A stretch of 64,000 nucleotides of DNA from Polytrichum commune (lineage: Eukaryota; Streptophyta; Polytrichopsida; Polytrichales; Polytrichaceae): the NCBI GenBank assembly GCA_950295325.1, contig OX485808.1:12402501-12466500 (forward strand). The letters run 5' to 3'. The notes beneath the pieces are model-generated. The model was not told where the DNA came from and made no database searches. It was given only the letters and a program-made list of their open reading frames with translations. The translations under genes were made by a program, and so were the position numbers. Shown in pieces: positions 46,981-60,100 of this stretch (the first letter of the stretch is position 1; each line of letters begins with the position of its first letter).

Positions 46981-48164
46981 TGTTCATACTTCCTTCCATG
47001 AGAGACCATATAAGGGATGCTTTAGATTATAGGGACCAATTTGAAGATATTTAAGGCAACTTGAACCCTTTGAACTTGACCCTCCATTGGACCCTACTTG
47101 TCAAATTGGTTTTTCAAAACATGAGATCTCTTTTAAGCATCATTTTTGGGTTCAAACCATTAGTGTTTTCTTCCAAACTGATGTCATGTATGAGACATCT
47201 CGTTGTGCCTCTTCTTGGTCTTGAACCCTCATCTAAAGGTCTTCAGTCCAATTTACACCCCTCGGCCAATAGGATTTCTCCATCTTGTTGGACCCTACCC
47301 CTTCGACCTTCATTCAAAACGCCCCCAAGTAAGGTCCTCATGTGGTCACTTTAAAATTGGACACTTGAAAGTGTTTGAGTGGTGTATGGCAAGCTTTGTA
47401 ATTATGAACATGCATAAAACTAACATTTTTTTCATGATAAAGATGGGCGTATTTGATCAAAATAGATAGGCCTATTTTAGCACCTAAAGAGAAAGAGAGT
47501 CTTTGGTTTAACCATCTATAAATTTTAATTGCTTAAAGGATGAGAGAAAATAAATTGGATGAAAATGCTATGATGATGGATGGATTAACACTTTCTATCT
47601 ATCTTCAAGCTTCATCCGTGCATGAGAAACCATATAAGATATGTGAACCTTACATGGTCACTCTTTTTAAATCATATGTGAACATGTGTTTGAGTGGTTT
47701 ATGGCAATGCTTCTACATTCAAATATACACAAAAATGACGTTTGTTATAATGAGGTTGGATTGTATGCTCAAAATGTAAATACAAACCTAGGTTCAACAG
47801 GTTTTGAGTGGTCTACAACAAGGCTCTTAGTTAAAAACATACACAAGAATGACACATACTACAACGAGATTGGACAGTGCGCTAATTATATATACACCAT
47901 TTTAGTATTCATAAATAGTTAACATAATCAAGAGGGCCTATGTTATCTTTAAAAAAATGTTTTCTTATATTCACCATCTATGATTTGTAATTACTTGATG
48001 GAGGGGGAGAGAGAGAGAGATTTTGGATGAAAGAGAAGATGGTGATGGATGGACGGATGTGTTCAAGGTTGTATAGATGCATTGCAATGAAAAATCACCT
48101 TTGAAATGAACTTGTAGATTAACCCTACTCTAAAACAAATATCTAAAACAATGTTCATGAAATT
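46981..48164. repeat. Intergenic DNA with inverted repeat B fragments
   Basis: Phrases such as GTGTTTGAGTGGTGTATGGC (about 47370) and GTGTTTGAGTGGTTTATGGC (about 47684), and ACAACGAGATTGGACAG near 47860, are reverse complements of dispersed repeat B blocks. At least two to three short copies follow one another. No gene seen. Confidence 0.55.
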
Positions 48165-48370
48165 TTTTGGGCATAATCAGTCAAGATCTCAATGTTTCCA
48201 AGTGCAACCAGTTACATGTTGACATCTATTGGTTTTTCTTTTATCGATTCGAGGTATTTTCCATAGATTCCTCAAAATAATTGGTACTTTTCTTAAAGTC
48301 TTCAACCTCAACCAGTGATTTCTCAAACTCATCTGGTTCATCTCTAACTCAGCAGTTGGTTCTTCCTGTT
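48165..48370 (+). repeat. Dispersed repeat A, copy 5
   Basis: GCATAATCAGTCAAGATCTC, GTTACATGTTGACATCTATT and TCAACCTCAACCAGTGATTT are collinear with the copy at 17050. Confidence 0.75.
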
Positions 48371-50885
48371 CATTGAACCTCTACTAAAAACCAAAGTAAA
48401 GCCTAGGAAATTGACAAAGGTAATTGTCATGCCTATCACTAAGGGTGTTCTTTCTACCATGAAAATGAAGAGCCTAAGAAAAGCCAAAGGAGAGATGTTG
48501 ACATAACACACCCAAATTACGTAGATTTCATTCGGCTTATGTTGCTCATGCGGCACGTCATATTGTGAATGATTGACATCGATCATAATAGGGCTATCAC
48601 AAAAGGCAACCATGAAATGGCGAATCGTCCCATGAGTTGTGTCTAGATTACCAACCCAATGTGGCCTTTGCCAATAAGCAAGTCAATTATCCACCCATAT
48701 GTTGAAAGTGTATCGATGAAAATGCATATTCTTATGTTTTTAACTTTATATTATGTAATAGATAAATCTATATTCAAGTTTGCATGTGTAAATGTAAACA
48801 ATGCTTGAAATGAAGCAATAACAGTACTAACCTTCATCAACGCCTCACCAAATGAGGTACAATTGACATTGCTTGCCTATATTTGCTCAATTGGACTTTA
48901 CACATAGGTCCATAACTTGACATGTCGTATTATTTATTCCACCCAAAAAATATCGTGTATTGTTTGAAAGTGGTTGATTTAACGCACAAGATGAGATTTG
49001 TTTTTTGATGGGGTTAGATGACATTGTGTCAAACATGGTCATGTCAAATACGTAGACCCCATTTCCTTACAACTTAGTGGATGCGAAGGGGTTTGGTTTA
49101 GTTTCCAAGCTAAGGCTAGGCCAATGAAGAGCTATGAAAGCAAACAAAGGTATAAATATGCAAGCGGAGACTATAGAACACAACATGTGGCCCTTGATTC
49201 ATGTAATGCTACAAGTGGGACATGTGCCATCCTGCCCCTTTGCACATATCCATATGCCACACCACTTTAACATGGTCCCCTATCTTTTTGGAATGGTAGG
49301 GCAATGGACACTACCAACACTACTTCATTCGTTATGTATTAGACTAATTAGGGGCCCATCATTAAACATTTGAAACATCTAAACTAGTATCGGTCAATCA
49401 TTTGAAATTGGAACCCTTATATGAAAACACTATAAATATGTTTGTAGAAAAAAGACGTGGCTAAAACCTAGACATGTACACATCAACTCGAATGGTCACA
49501 ATTAGGTGGCTACCAAAAATATTCACAAAATTAAAAAGTTGAAAACCCTATTCTAGTTGATGATTAATATTCAAATGAATGCAATAGATCCTTCCCCATC
49601 TCTTACATCTAGCCAATGTTGATGCTTCCTCCAATTGAGTGCAACCATACACAAAAATTCTAATCACCAAATTTATAGTCATCAAAATCGGGGTGTGAGA
49701 ATTGCATTGTTATGCTTGCACAATTGTGATGGCATCTCACGTACATTGAGATTTGATAAATCTACGATACCAATAGGATAAGCTTGCAAAGCTTGAAATC
49801 AAATTACATAACTCTTAAAAAAACTTCATGAACCACCTCATTATAGAGGCATGAGGAAGATAACCCTTTGCCTTGCAAACCTTTCCTCATGCAAAGTGCT
49901 CACCCCATGCCACTTATCCAAAGTTAGGAGGATTTGCCATTTGTTAACTCTCACTAGTTGGATTACTACCAATCGTTATGGCTAAGGCTCTTTAATAGCC
50001 TTGTTCACTCTACCAATGCATTACACCAACTACAACCAAGTAAACGTAACAACAACCAAAGCAAATCAATTCTCCCTCATTGAGCCCCCTCGTCCTATTC
50101 ACTCATTTTTCTCTCTCCTTTGCTTCCCAACTTATGCCTTTCTTGAGGTTCCTTGCCCTCGTATACACTATGTTTGTTAGAACTCTAGTAAGTAGATTTA
50201 CGCAAGAAGTGATAAGTATAACCAATCCATTTAGAACATTGGTTACTACTCTTCATTAACAAAAAAAACCACCCATGGCTATAACTATCAAAGAGATCAA
50301 ATAACATTTCACCTCTACTCTTGATGGTAACATATTTTGAACAACCTCATGAAAATACCCACTTCCAATAAAACTTCACCTATAGTAAGATTTCACCTTA
50401 TAGTAAGATGTTGATGACATCGTGTCAAATGAGGCCATGTCGAAGATACCTCCTTTTCCAAACTAGACATTTTTTCTTACATGCGGGGGCCATTTATGTT
50501 TAGTGGGAAAAATCTCCTTAGTTGGGCATAAGACAACGGTTTTTAATTTGTGTATCTATCGACAATTGATGACTCTAAATATATAAAAGAATATTTTGCA
50601 AAATTTCACGAATGACATCGCCATAAATCCCTATAAATCATATAAACTGGACGAAGCTGTCAACTTTGTAGATGACTATGTAAAAAATTGGATGTCGTTT
50701 TGAATAAAAATCCACATTTTGGGCTTCATCACTCCAATTATTGTAGCCGATACTCCACTTGCAAAGATGCGAATAAAAAAATAACTGGGGTGGGAAATTC
50801 GACCACATATGTCAAAATGATCGAGTCGATGCACGTTCAACATAGAATGTGATGTTTTTGACAGGACCTTGATGACACTGTCAAA
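48371..50885. other. AT-rich intergenic DNA, no gene seen
   Basis: No frame above 90 codons with protein-like features. No repeat shared with the rest of the window was recognised. Confidence 0.4.
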
Positions 50886-51159
50886 ATGGGGCCATGGACA
50901 CGAGATCTTCCGTTTCATTACGAGGGAAGCTCAAGCTTAGTTTTCCTTGCATTCGGGAGCCGTCGTCGTTCCCAAGCGTGGAGGCCAAGCCTTGGAAAGC
51001 AAGCAAAGGCTGACTCAAGCACACACACACAGGAGGAGGTAACTAACCCAAGTATAGAACGCCCACGAAGGACGACAAAGACAACACAAGAAGAAAGAGA
51101 GAGAGAGAGAGAGCCTCCGGGGTCGAAGGAATTAGGGTTTCGCAGAGAAAGCCCCAGCG
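50886..51159 (+). promoter_or_regulatory. Probable 5' UTR/promoter of IleRS with GA repeat
   Basis: GC content rises from about 50890. An AGAGAGAG run sits at 51094-51115 and TTAGGGTTTCGC precedes the start codon, as in many plant translation-gene leaders. The start codon context is GCGATGG. No TATA box is assigned. Confidence 0.5.
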
Positions 51160-54100
51160 ATGGAGGACATCTGCGAGGGCAAGGAGTATTCCTTCCCGCG
51201 ACAGGAGGAGAAGACGTTGCGCCTCTGGGAGCAGCTGGACGCATTCAACGAGCAGTTGAAGCGCACAGAAGGGAAGCCGGAGTATATTTTCTATGATGGG
51301 CCGCCATTCGCCACGGGGTTACCCCATTATGGCCACATCCTCGCGGGAACCATCAAGGACATTGTCACGCGGTACCAGACCGCGACGGGGCATCACGTCA
51401 CCAGGAGGTTCGGGTGGGATTGCCACGGCTTGCCGGTGGAGTTCGAGATCGACAAGAAGCTGGGGATTAAGACGAGCGATGATGTGCTGGCCATGGGGAT
51501 TGATAAGTACAATGAGGAGTGTCGGAGTATTGTGATGCGGTATAGTAAGGAGTGGGAGAAGACTGTCACTCGGATGGGACGGTGGATTGATTTCCAGAAT
51601 GATTATAAGACGCTCGACCCTGAGTTTATGGAGTCTGTGTGGTGGGTGTTCAAGCAGTTGCATCTTAAGGGTTACGTGTATCGGGGATTGAAGGTATGTT
51701 GAGGGTTTAGGGTTTAAGAAGCTATACGATTTCACTGGGTCGGAGATTGTGATGGAATGCGAGTATTGGTGCATGAGAGCAGAAATTGGGTGGATTTTGA
51801 TTGCTTCTCATAGAATGCAAACACCGGTGGTAGTTGTTGAAGCAGCTGCATGTCAAGGGTTATGTGTATGGGAGTTTGAAGGTAGGTTTAGGGTTTAAGA
51901 AACTATGTTATTCCAGTGGTTCGGAGCTTGCAACGGAATGCGAGTTTTGGTGCATGACAGCAGAAATTGGTTGATTTTTGGTTGGTTCTCATAGAATTCA
52001 GACACTGGTGATAGTTGTTCAAGCAGCTGCATCTCTCGAGGTTTAGGGTAGGTCGCAGAAGGTTTAGGGTTCAAGGAATTCCGGGATGCACTGGCTTGGA
52101 GGTTGCGATTAAATGCGGGTATTGGTTCATGATTGCAATTGATTGCTAAATGCTTCGCATAGAATTCAGACACTGGGCGGCCATGATGAAGACAGGTCAT
52201 GGAGATCCTTATTTGTCATGCTCTTGCAGTCTGAATAGGAAATTAGAGGACGCAGTTTATGGCAAGGGTCTGAAATACGACATTGGAATCCAAATTTCAT
52301 GCATTATGAGTTGATTCTTGCGGGCTGTGGAAGATTTTGAATTGGAGGGGACAGGGCGGCTGATATTTTGTCTTTTCTCAGGTCATGCCTTACAGCACTG
52401 GCTGCAGTACGGAGTTGTCCAATTTTGAAGCTGGTCAGAATTACAAGGTGTGACTATTGCCAAAAATACAGAAGAATTCTATATTTCCTCAAGCCTCTTG
52501 AAATGGCCGGGCAAGGCTGAATCAAAATTCACTCACATTTAGAGGGCATTGTGTAGATTAGATGTTGATGCTTCTGATGCAAATTTTGTGTGTGGTCAGT
52601 TGGGGACTTTGGACTTGCAGGTAGTAAGTAGGACCATTTAGATTTTATTTTTGTGGTTTAATTTGTTGAATGCGTTGAGGGATTATACCAGCATAAATTG
52701 TGATTAACTTGTATTGAAGCGGTAAAACCTTTGGATATGATAGTGAAATATGTCACAGCAATTTTGTTCCGGATCTTTAGTACTGAAAGTAAGGGATTTC
52801 AGATGCTTGCCTACATCAGATGAGTTGTACCTGAAGGTCAATCAGGTCAACCTATATTTTCTGATTGATGTATTAATCACTAAGAGCACTGAGTTCATGG
52901 TACGCATGAGAATTGCCATGGGAAGATCTTGAAGAGCCTTAAATTATGGCTGCAGGATGTTTCAGATCCAGCAGTCATGGTGGCATTTCCATTGCTTGGG
53001 GATGTGGATGGCGCTTCACTGGTGGCTTGGACAACCACTCCCTGGACACTTCCTAGCAACTTAGTTTTGTGTGTGAATGCCAATCTCACTTATACTAAGG
53101 TCAGTTTTCTTTCTTTGCTCAAAGAGTGGAGTTTTTGTTTTTTGTTTATTGTTTTCGTGCTATGTGAATAATCAATGAATTAAGGCTTCTTGGGGTCACA
53201 AATATCAATTATGCCACTTCATTGATGCTACTTCTATTGTATGTAAACAGCTGATGTCAAAGATTTAGGACCACATTGTGACTGGAAAACATCTTCTTAT
53301 ACATTGCTCATTCACAGGTTCGGCATAGAACCACAGGTGCTGTCTACATTGTGGCAGAATCAAGGTTGTCTCAGCTCCCAAGTACCAAGGTAAAGGGAGA
53401 CTCAAATGCACAGGTGAAGACTGATGTACCAAGTAGTGCTCCCAAGGACAAAGGTGCCCCAAAGAAGGGAGATAAGAAGGGAGACAAGAAGGCAGCCAGT
53501 CACGGGGCTAAGGATCAGACAAGTGCACCAGTTGATTCTAGCACATATGAGGTCCTTAGCCAGTGCAAGGGTAGTGACTTAGTTGGACAGAAGTATGGAA
53601 TCACAACTAATTTTCCCTCAAATCTTTACAGCCTTGATATAGGCCATGTAGTGCATTTCTGACTTCAGTGTTGTCCTTTGTGTATCCATAATATTCTCTT
53701 CAAACTCCTGTTTTCAACACCACAAACCTAAGATAGGATTTGGGTTGCTTGGGTGTATGATGCAGGTACAAACCTTTGTTTGACTATTTTGTGGCCCTCT
53801 CAGATGTGGCCTTCAAGGTGGTTGCAGATAATTATGTTAGTGATGATAGTGGAACTGGAGTTGTACATTGTGCACCTGCATTTGGAGAGGACGATTATCG
53901 CGTATGCTTGGCTAATGGTGTCATTCAAAAGGTTTGAGACTTCCTATTCCATCCTACCACATCCACGTCCTTTCAGCATTCCCAGTGGTGATGTAATATG
54001 TTTGTAGAGGTACAGAAGTAGGTGGCTTATTTCTGAATTCCTTTGAAGGATACTCCTGACATTACCATTGCTTTTAGAACAAAGCAGGTTTTGTAAGACA

Positions 54101-57100
54101 AGGTGATTCTTAAAAGAGGTGAAGAGATAAGTAGAACAGATGTACATTTTCTAAGATCTTTGTTTTCTTATCCAAGTATCTTCTTCATACACATAGGCCC
54201 AAGTCAACCTCAAAATTGGTGATCTAACTTGCTTGACCTGTCTATACATGAGCAGGGTCCAAATCTGCCGAACCCAGTTGATGGTAGTGGCAAATTTACA
54301 GCAGAGGTTACTGATTTCCAAGGTCGGTATGTTAAGGAGGCAGACAAGGACATTATTGCTGCTGTGAAGGTGGGCATCTTGTTTGTTTTTACTCTGGGTC
54401 AGATTAGTATGTGAATTTGTTGATTTTTCCATGATTTGGGGAGGGTGTGTGTTCATGTGTGATAGGCTCACAGGAAATCTGTAGATTATGGCCTAAAGTG
54501 CTTTGATGCTGTAGTGGAGCTGTAATTCATATGATATTGGATAACAAAAGGATTTGACAACTGTCTGTATGCAGGCTAAGGGCAGGTTGGTAAGTGTCGG
54601 CAGCATTATGCACTCCTATCCTTTTTGTTGGAGATCAGACACCCCACTCATTTACAAGGTGGTTCCCAGCTGGTAAATTTACATGCATCCACGTGGATTC
54701 CTTGATCTAGGAGAAGATTTTGGCACAGAGGCTCTGATCTCACAAGCCTCCAGGGTTGTGATTAAGTTTTTTGATTATGCTAATTAATGTTGATTGCTTG
54801 ACATTCATATGTAGTCATCTAGGCTGATATATCCAGCAGGTTTCACCATTGTTGGTTGGCTTGTCTCCCCAGATAGTTCTGTTTATAGATTGGTATATGT
54901 TTTAAGAATTATATATCTAGGGGATTTGGGCTATACTTGAAAAGAAGGAATGTCGCCACCATCAGAATATCTGACATGTGAATAGACTGCAAGCAGATTT
55001 AGATGCTTTTTCGTCTAATATGTGTTGCTAAGTTCATTAGATAAACGTGCAGGTTTGTAGCTGTTGAGCAATTCAAGGATCGGCTGGTGGAGAATAACAA
55101 ACAGACATATTGGGTTCCTGATTCTGTAAAGGTGTTCATTTCCTCACTTTTTCTTTCTCATTTTCGTTACTTGATAGTGTCTTCCTTGAGGACCTGCAAT
55201 TCTATCTCAATAGACTGAGTGATAAGACTGGTAGTTTAATATTGCCACTTTTCTACCACAATGGTATGCTCTCCAAATACATAAAAATTCAAGCTGTCAT
55301 GGCCATGACTTCTTTTTCTTTTGAATTGCAGGAAAAGAGGTTTCATAATTGGCTTGAAAATGCAAGGGACTGGTCTGTCAGTAGGAGCCGATTTTGGGGC
55401 ACCCCTTTGCCAATTTGGTTGAGTGACGATCAGGAGGAGATGGTTGTGATTGGTTCCATTCAAGAGCTCGAAGAGCTCTCTGGTTACAAGGTGTGTCCTG
55501 GATCAATATTGTTGAGTTTTGTGGTCTGTTTGTTCTACTGAAGAACCTGAAATGGTGAATTGGAAAAAGTTGGAATGGTGTGAACTTGGATGGCATTGTG
55601 TTCATATACTGTACTTGGTGCATGTAGGCAACAGATCTCCACCGTCATCATATCGACCATGTTACAATTCCATCCAAACGTGGACCGAAGTTTGGAGTTT
55701 TGAAACGTGTTCCTGATGTGAGCCTTTCACGTTTTTCAGTAGTTTCTTTGATTACTTGCAAAAGTTTCATAGACATTGTGTGAGCTGTAGTAGCATGTAG
55801 AAGTTTCTATGTTTGGGATTCTAAGTTAGGGAAGCGAAAGCCCTGGAGTCATAAAGCAGTTAACTGCAAGCCATGACTTCATGACATCCATCACTCTGGG
55901 GTAAAAAACAAGATATAAGGTAGGAGTTCCATTTTCTAAGGAATGAAATCCTGGTAGTTCTATTCTACGTATTCTAGGGAACGTAAAAGAGAGGATGAAA
56001 TACCTGAAAGGAGGAGAGACAAGTTTTGTATTTATCAATATCATCACACTTGGTTGGCCTTGATGATTCAAAAAGCCTTCTGGTGTGTTGGTAGGATGAT
56101 AGAATCCTTGAGCTGAGGAACTGCACACTCTTGAAAAGGCTTGGTTATGGCAGAGTTTGTGAAGTTGACATTATTTGTCCCCTTGATCACAGGTCTTTGA
56201 TTGTTGGTTTGAGAGTGGTTCTATGCCATATGCCTATATCCACTATCCATTTGAGAATCAGGAGCTTTTTGAGCGGAATTTTCCTGGTGATTTTGTTGCT
56301 GAAGGTCTTGATCAAACCCGAGGATGGTATGGGCTTACCTTCCTCTTATCAAGCCTTGGTTTTAGACAATGTCTTCCAGGCATGAACGATTATTTCTAGT
56401 ACATGGTTTGAGCCTTTAGTGATCATGGTATGTTTCTGGCAGGTTTTATACACTTATGGTACTATCTACAGCTTTATTTGACAAACCAGCATTCAAGAAT
56501 TTGATCTGCAATGGTCTTGTGTTGGCGGAGGATGGCAAGAAGATGAGCAAGCGGTTGCAAAATTATCCACCTCCCACAGAGGTCATTGATGAGTATGGAG
56601 CTGTAAGTGAGATCTCCTTTTGTAAATTATGTACTGTGGGGACCAAGTTATCAATATGAACTCTGTGTATTCGGAGCAATTTTGAATCTGGATAAGTGAC
56701 TGTTATTTTCACTGCGCATGCAGGATGCCCTGAGGTTGTACCTTATCAATTCTCCCGTTGTGAAAGGAGAGCCACTCAGGTTCAAGAAAGAGGGTGTGTA
56801 TGCAGTGGTATGCCTGTGAACCTTGTTCCTCTGCCTTCTTCATGTACAAATCAGGATACTTTGATTGTTAGTCCTATCATTGGTTAAAATTGGTAGTTTT
56901 CAATGAATTTGTTAGTACAATGAGGATTTGATCGAAATTGCATTACATGTAGTCCTATGTGAATTTTTGAGTCTGCTCATGTGACTGGTCTTCAGTCTTA
57001 TCTGGAGTGTTGAGTCTGATCATCCCAGAGTCTGGTCATGTGACTCTAAATACTGCTGGTTGTGAGGGCTGGCAGGTGAAGGATGTTTTTTTGCCATGGT

Positions 57101-60100
57101 ACAATGCATATAGATTCCTGGTGCAAAATGCAAAACGATTGGATGTAGAAGGGCTTGCACCCTTCAAGCCTTTGGAGCTGTCCATTTTGCAACAGTCCCC
57201 AAATGTTCTGGATCGCTGGATCAATTCAGCCAGCCAAAGTCTTGTTGCATTTGTTCGACAAGAGATGGAAGCTTACCGGCTGTACACGGTCAGTACCTTT
57301 ATTATTCCTTTTTGGCACTTTCTTTATCTGGTTGTGAAGGACTAAATTTAATCTGACCACATGTGGTACTGACGATCTGAGATTGTGATGCAGGTGGTCC
57401 CTGTTCTGCTTAAGTTCATTGATAATTTGACGAATATTTATGTTCGGTTTAATCGCAAAAGGCTGAAAGGTCGCACAGGGGAGGAGGACAACCGCCTGGC
57501 TTTGTCTACTCTATTTCATGTGAGTATTGCTAGAAATTGCAAATTCTAGACAAAGGAAGCTGTCGATTGCACGTTGTTCCTTTGTTTGAGGTAATTGATT
57601 GCAATTATTGGCTACAAAGATTTGGCAATTGATTGTGAAACGTATTGGGAAAATTGCTGTGAGCAGGTGCTGTTGACGACTTGCAAAACAATGTCACCAT
57701 TTACTCCCTTCTTTGCGGAGGGTATGTATCAAAATTTGCGACTTGCATCACCAGAGCCCAACGCCAATGAAAGTGTACACTATTGCTCCTTTCCAGAGGT
57801 GGAGGGTGAGGTAAGTTAGGACAATAACTCATGCTTTGTCCGCAGACTGAAAAGATGAAGGGCATAATTAAATTTGATCATGTTTGAGAGAAAAAAGGCT
57901 GCTTCAGAGGAGTTGAAGGCATCAGAGATTTGGATTACATGCTACATATTAGCGCGGAAAGAATCAGGTTGCACATGTAGATTTTGCCTCCTTTCAAACT
58001 AAAGCTGAGAACAGCAAAAGAGCCAAGATCATCATAAATTCCTTCCTCCTGTCACACAGGTTTTTCTGTAGTTTCATGGCAGTCCTCTTGGTTATTTCTG
58101 ACTTTAGTCCAGAGTTAGGTCATGGGAATACCACTACTGGAGTAAAAATCTGATTGCCTTTTATCTAGTGAATTGCCGACTTAGTACAAAACATATTTTT
58201 GGTAGAAGTTGAAATGCAGTTGTCAAACAACTTGTGAAATAATTTCTAAGGAAGGTTAAGCTGGAGTGAATTAGAGCACGTTGTCCTCAAGCATGTATTG
58301 TTTATTGTGTTTGTTGTGCAGACTGATAGTCGGATTGAGCAGAGTGTAGCAAGAATGATCACTGTGATTGATCTTGCTCGGAACATTCGGGAGCGCCACA
58401 ATAAGCCTCTTAAGACTCCTTTAAAGTGAGTTTGTTGTGGATTGGAGACTATCAGCTTGTTCTGCATGATGTTCAATTCCAGATTTAGATCAAGAGACTG
58501 ATGAAAAATGCTTATTGTGTGCAGGGAAATGGTGGTTGTTCACAGTGACACTTTCTTTCTTGATGATATCACGGGCCCCCTTGGCGAGGTACCCACTGCA
58601 TGTTGAAAGGATAAGCCCTTTTCTGATTTAATGGTCATGTTTTAGTTCCAGTATTAGTCTTTTATATGTCCCTGTATAGTTTGAAGGCAAGTTTTCATTG
58701 CATTTGTGAAATCCTTGGAGGTAGAGTTTAAAAAAATTTCATATGCCAATCTGGAACATGCTTGTGCAGTATGTTAGGGAGGAGCTGAATGTGCGAACCA
58801 TAGTGCCTTGTAGTGACTCCCTCAAGTATGCTTCTTTACGAGCAGAGCCTGACTACAGGTATTGATTGTTACCAAGGTTGCTTGATGTGTGCATACACTC
58901 TTAGTTGTAGAAGTTGAAAATGGTTTCATCCTCACTGCATCAATTAAGGTTTCACATGCATTTCTATGGTTTTACAAATATGCTGGTGTTGAGGGATGCA
59001 GTGGATTGGGAAAGAAGTTAGGGAAAGACATGGGTCTCGTGGCAAAGGAAGTGAAGAGTATGACACAGGCACAGATCCTGGACTTTCAGAAGGCTGGCAA
59101 AGGCTTGTTTGCTGGTCATGAGCTAGGATTGCTGGATATTAAGGTGGGATATTGCATTTTGCATTTTTTTGATGTGGTGGATGATTGGCATTGTTTTCAT
59201 ATGTAATCTTAAGGTAGGTGTGGACTTGAACTGGAATGAATGGGTCCCCTGGACTACTTCATAATAATAGATCTCATCTTATGTATAAATTTCTTGATTT
59301 GCAGGTGATCAATGATTTCAAAGCGCCTGAAGGAGTTGACAAGGCAGACATTGATGCAGCTGGAGATGGTAAGTCTCTAGAATTTTCAGTTTCATTTGTG
59401 CAGGTTTGGGAAACCATTTTAAATCAACCTCTTTTCTGGATGTGTATATCAATATGAAGGCTTCTGCTTTAAATGCTGATGCATATTATATCAATGGGAT
59501 TTGCAGGAGAAGTGCTGGTGGTTCTTGATCTGAGACCAGATGAAAGTCTTCTTGAAGCAGGTTTTGCTCGTGAAGTAAGTGCTCTTCATCAACATGGAAT
59601 CTAAATGGGGTACTGCATTCACAAAAGTTTGGGATTGTGTGTCTTTTACCTCTTGTAAATTATTCTAACTAGTGCTGCCATTGCATCTTATCCAGGTTGT
59701 CAACAGAGTTCAGAAGCTTCGGAAGAAAGCAGGACTAGAGCCTACTGATTTTGTGGAGGTTTACTACAAGGTCCATGAGAATTTGACTGGCTCTGATCCC
59801 TCTGTTCTCCAAAGAGTATTTGCAACACAGGTAAGATGATATCTTTTTGTAAAATTGGAGTAAATGATCTGCAGGGAGTGCTTATTGTTGGGTTTCAAGA
59901 TTAAAGTAGCAGGAAGTGGATGAAATGCAATTGTCTGGGTCAAGTAAGAAGTTCTAGCCATTTGAAGTATTTGGCAATGCAGCATGGTCTTGCACAAGGT
60001 AGTCTATGCTCATAATTGTGTATTGATTGAATATGGGGTTTGAGCAGGCAAGCTACATGGCAGATGCGGTTGGTTCTGGACTTGTTTCTCACGACCACTT

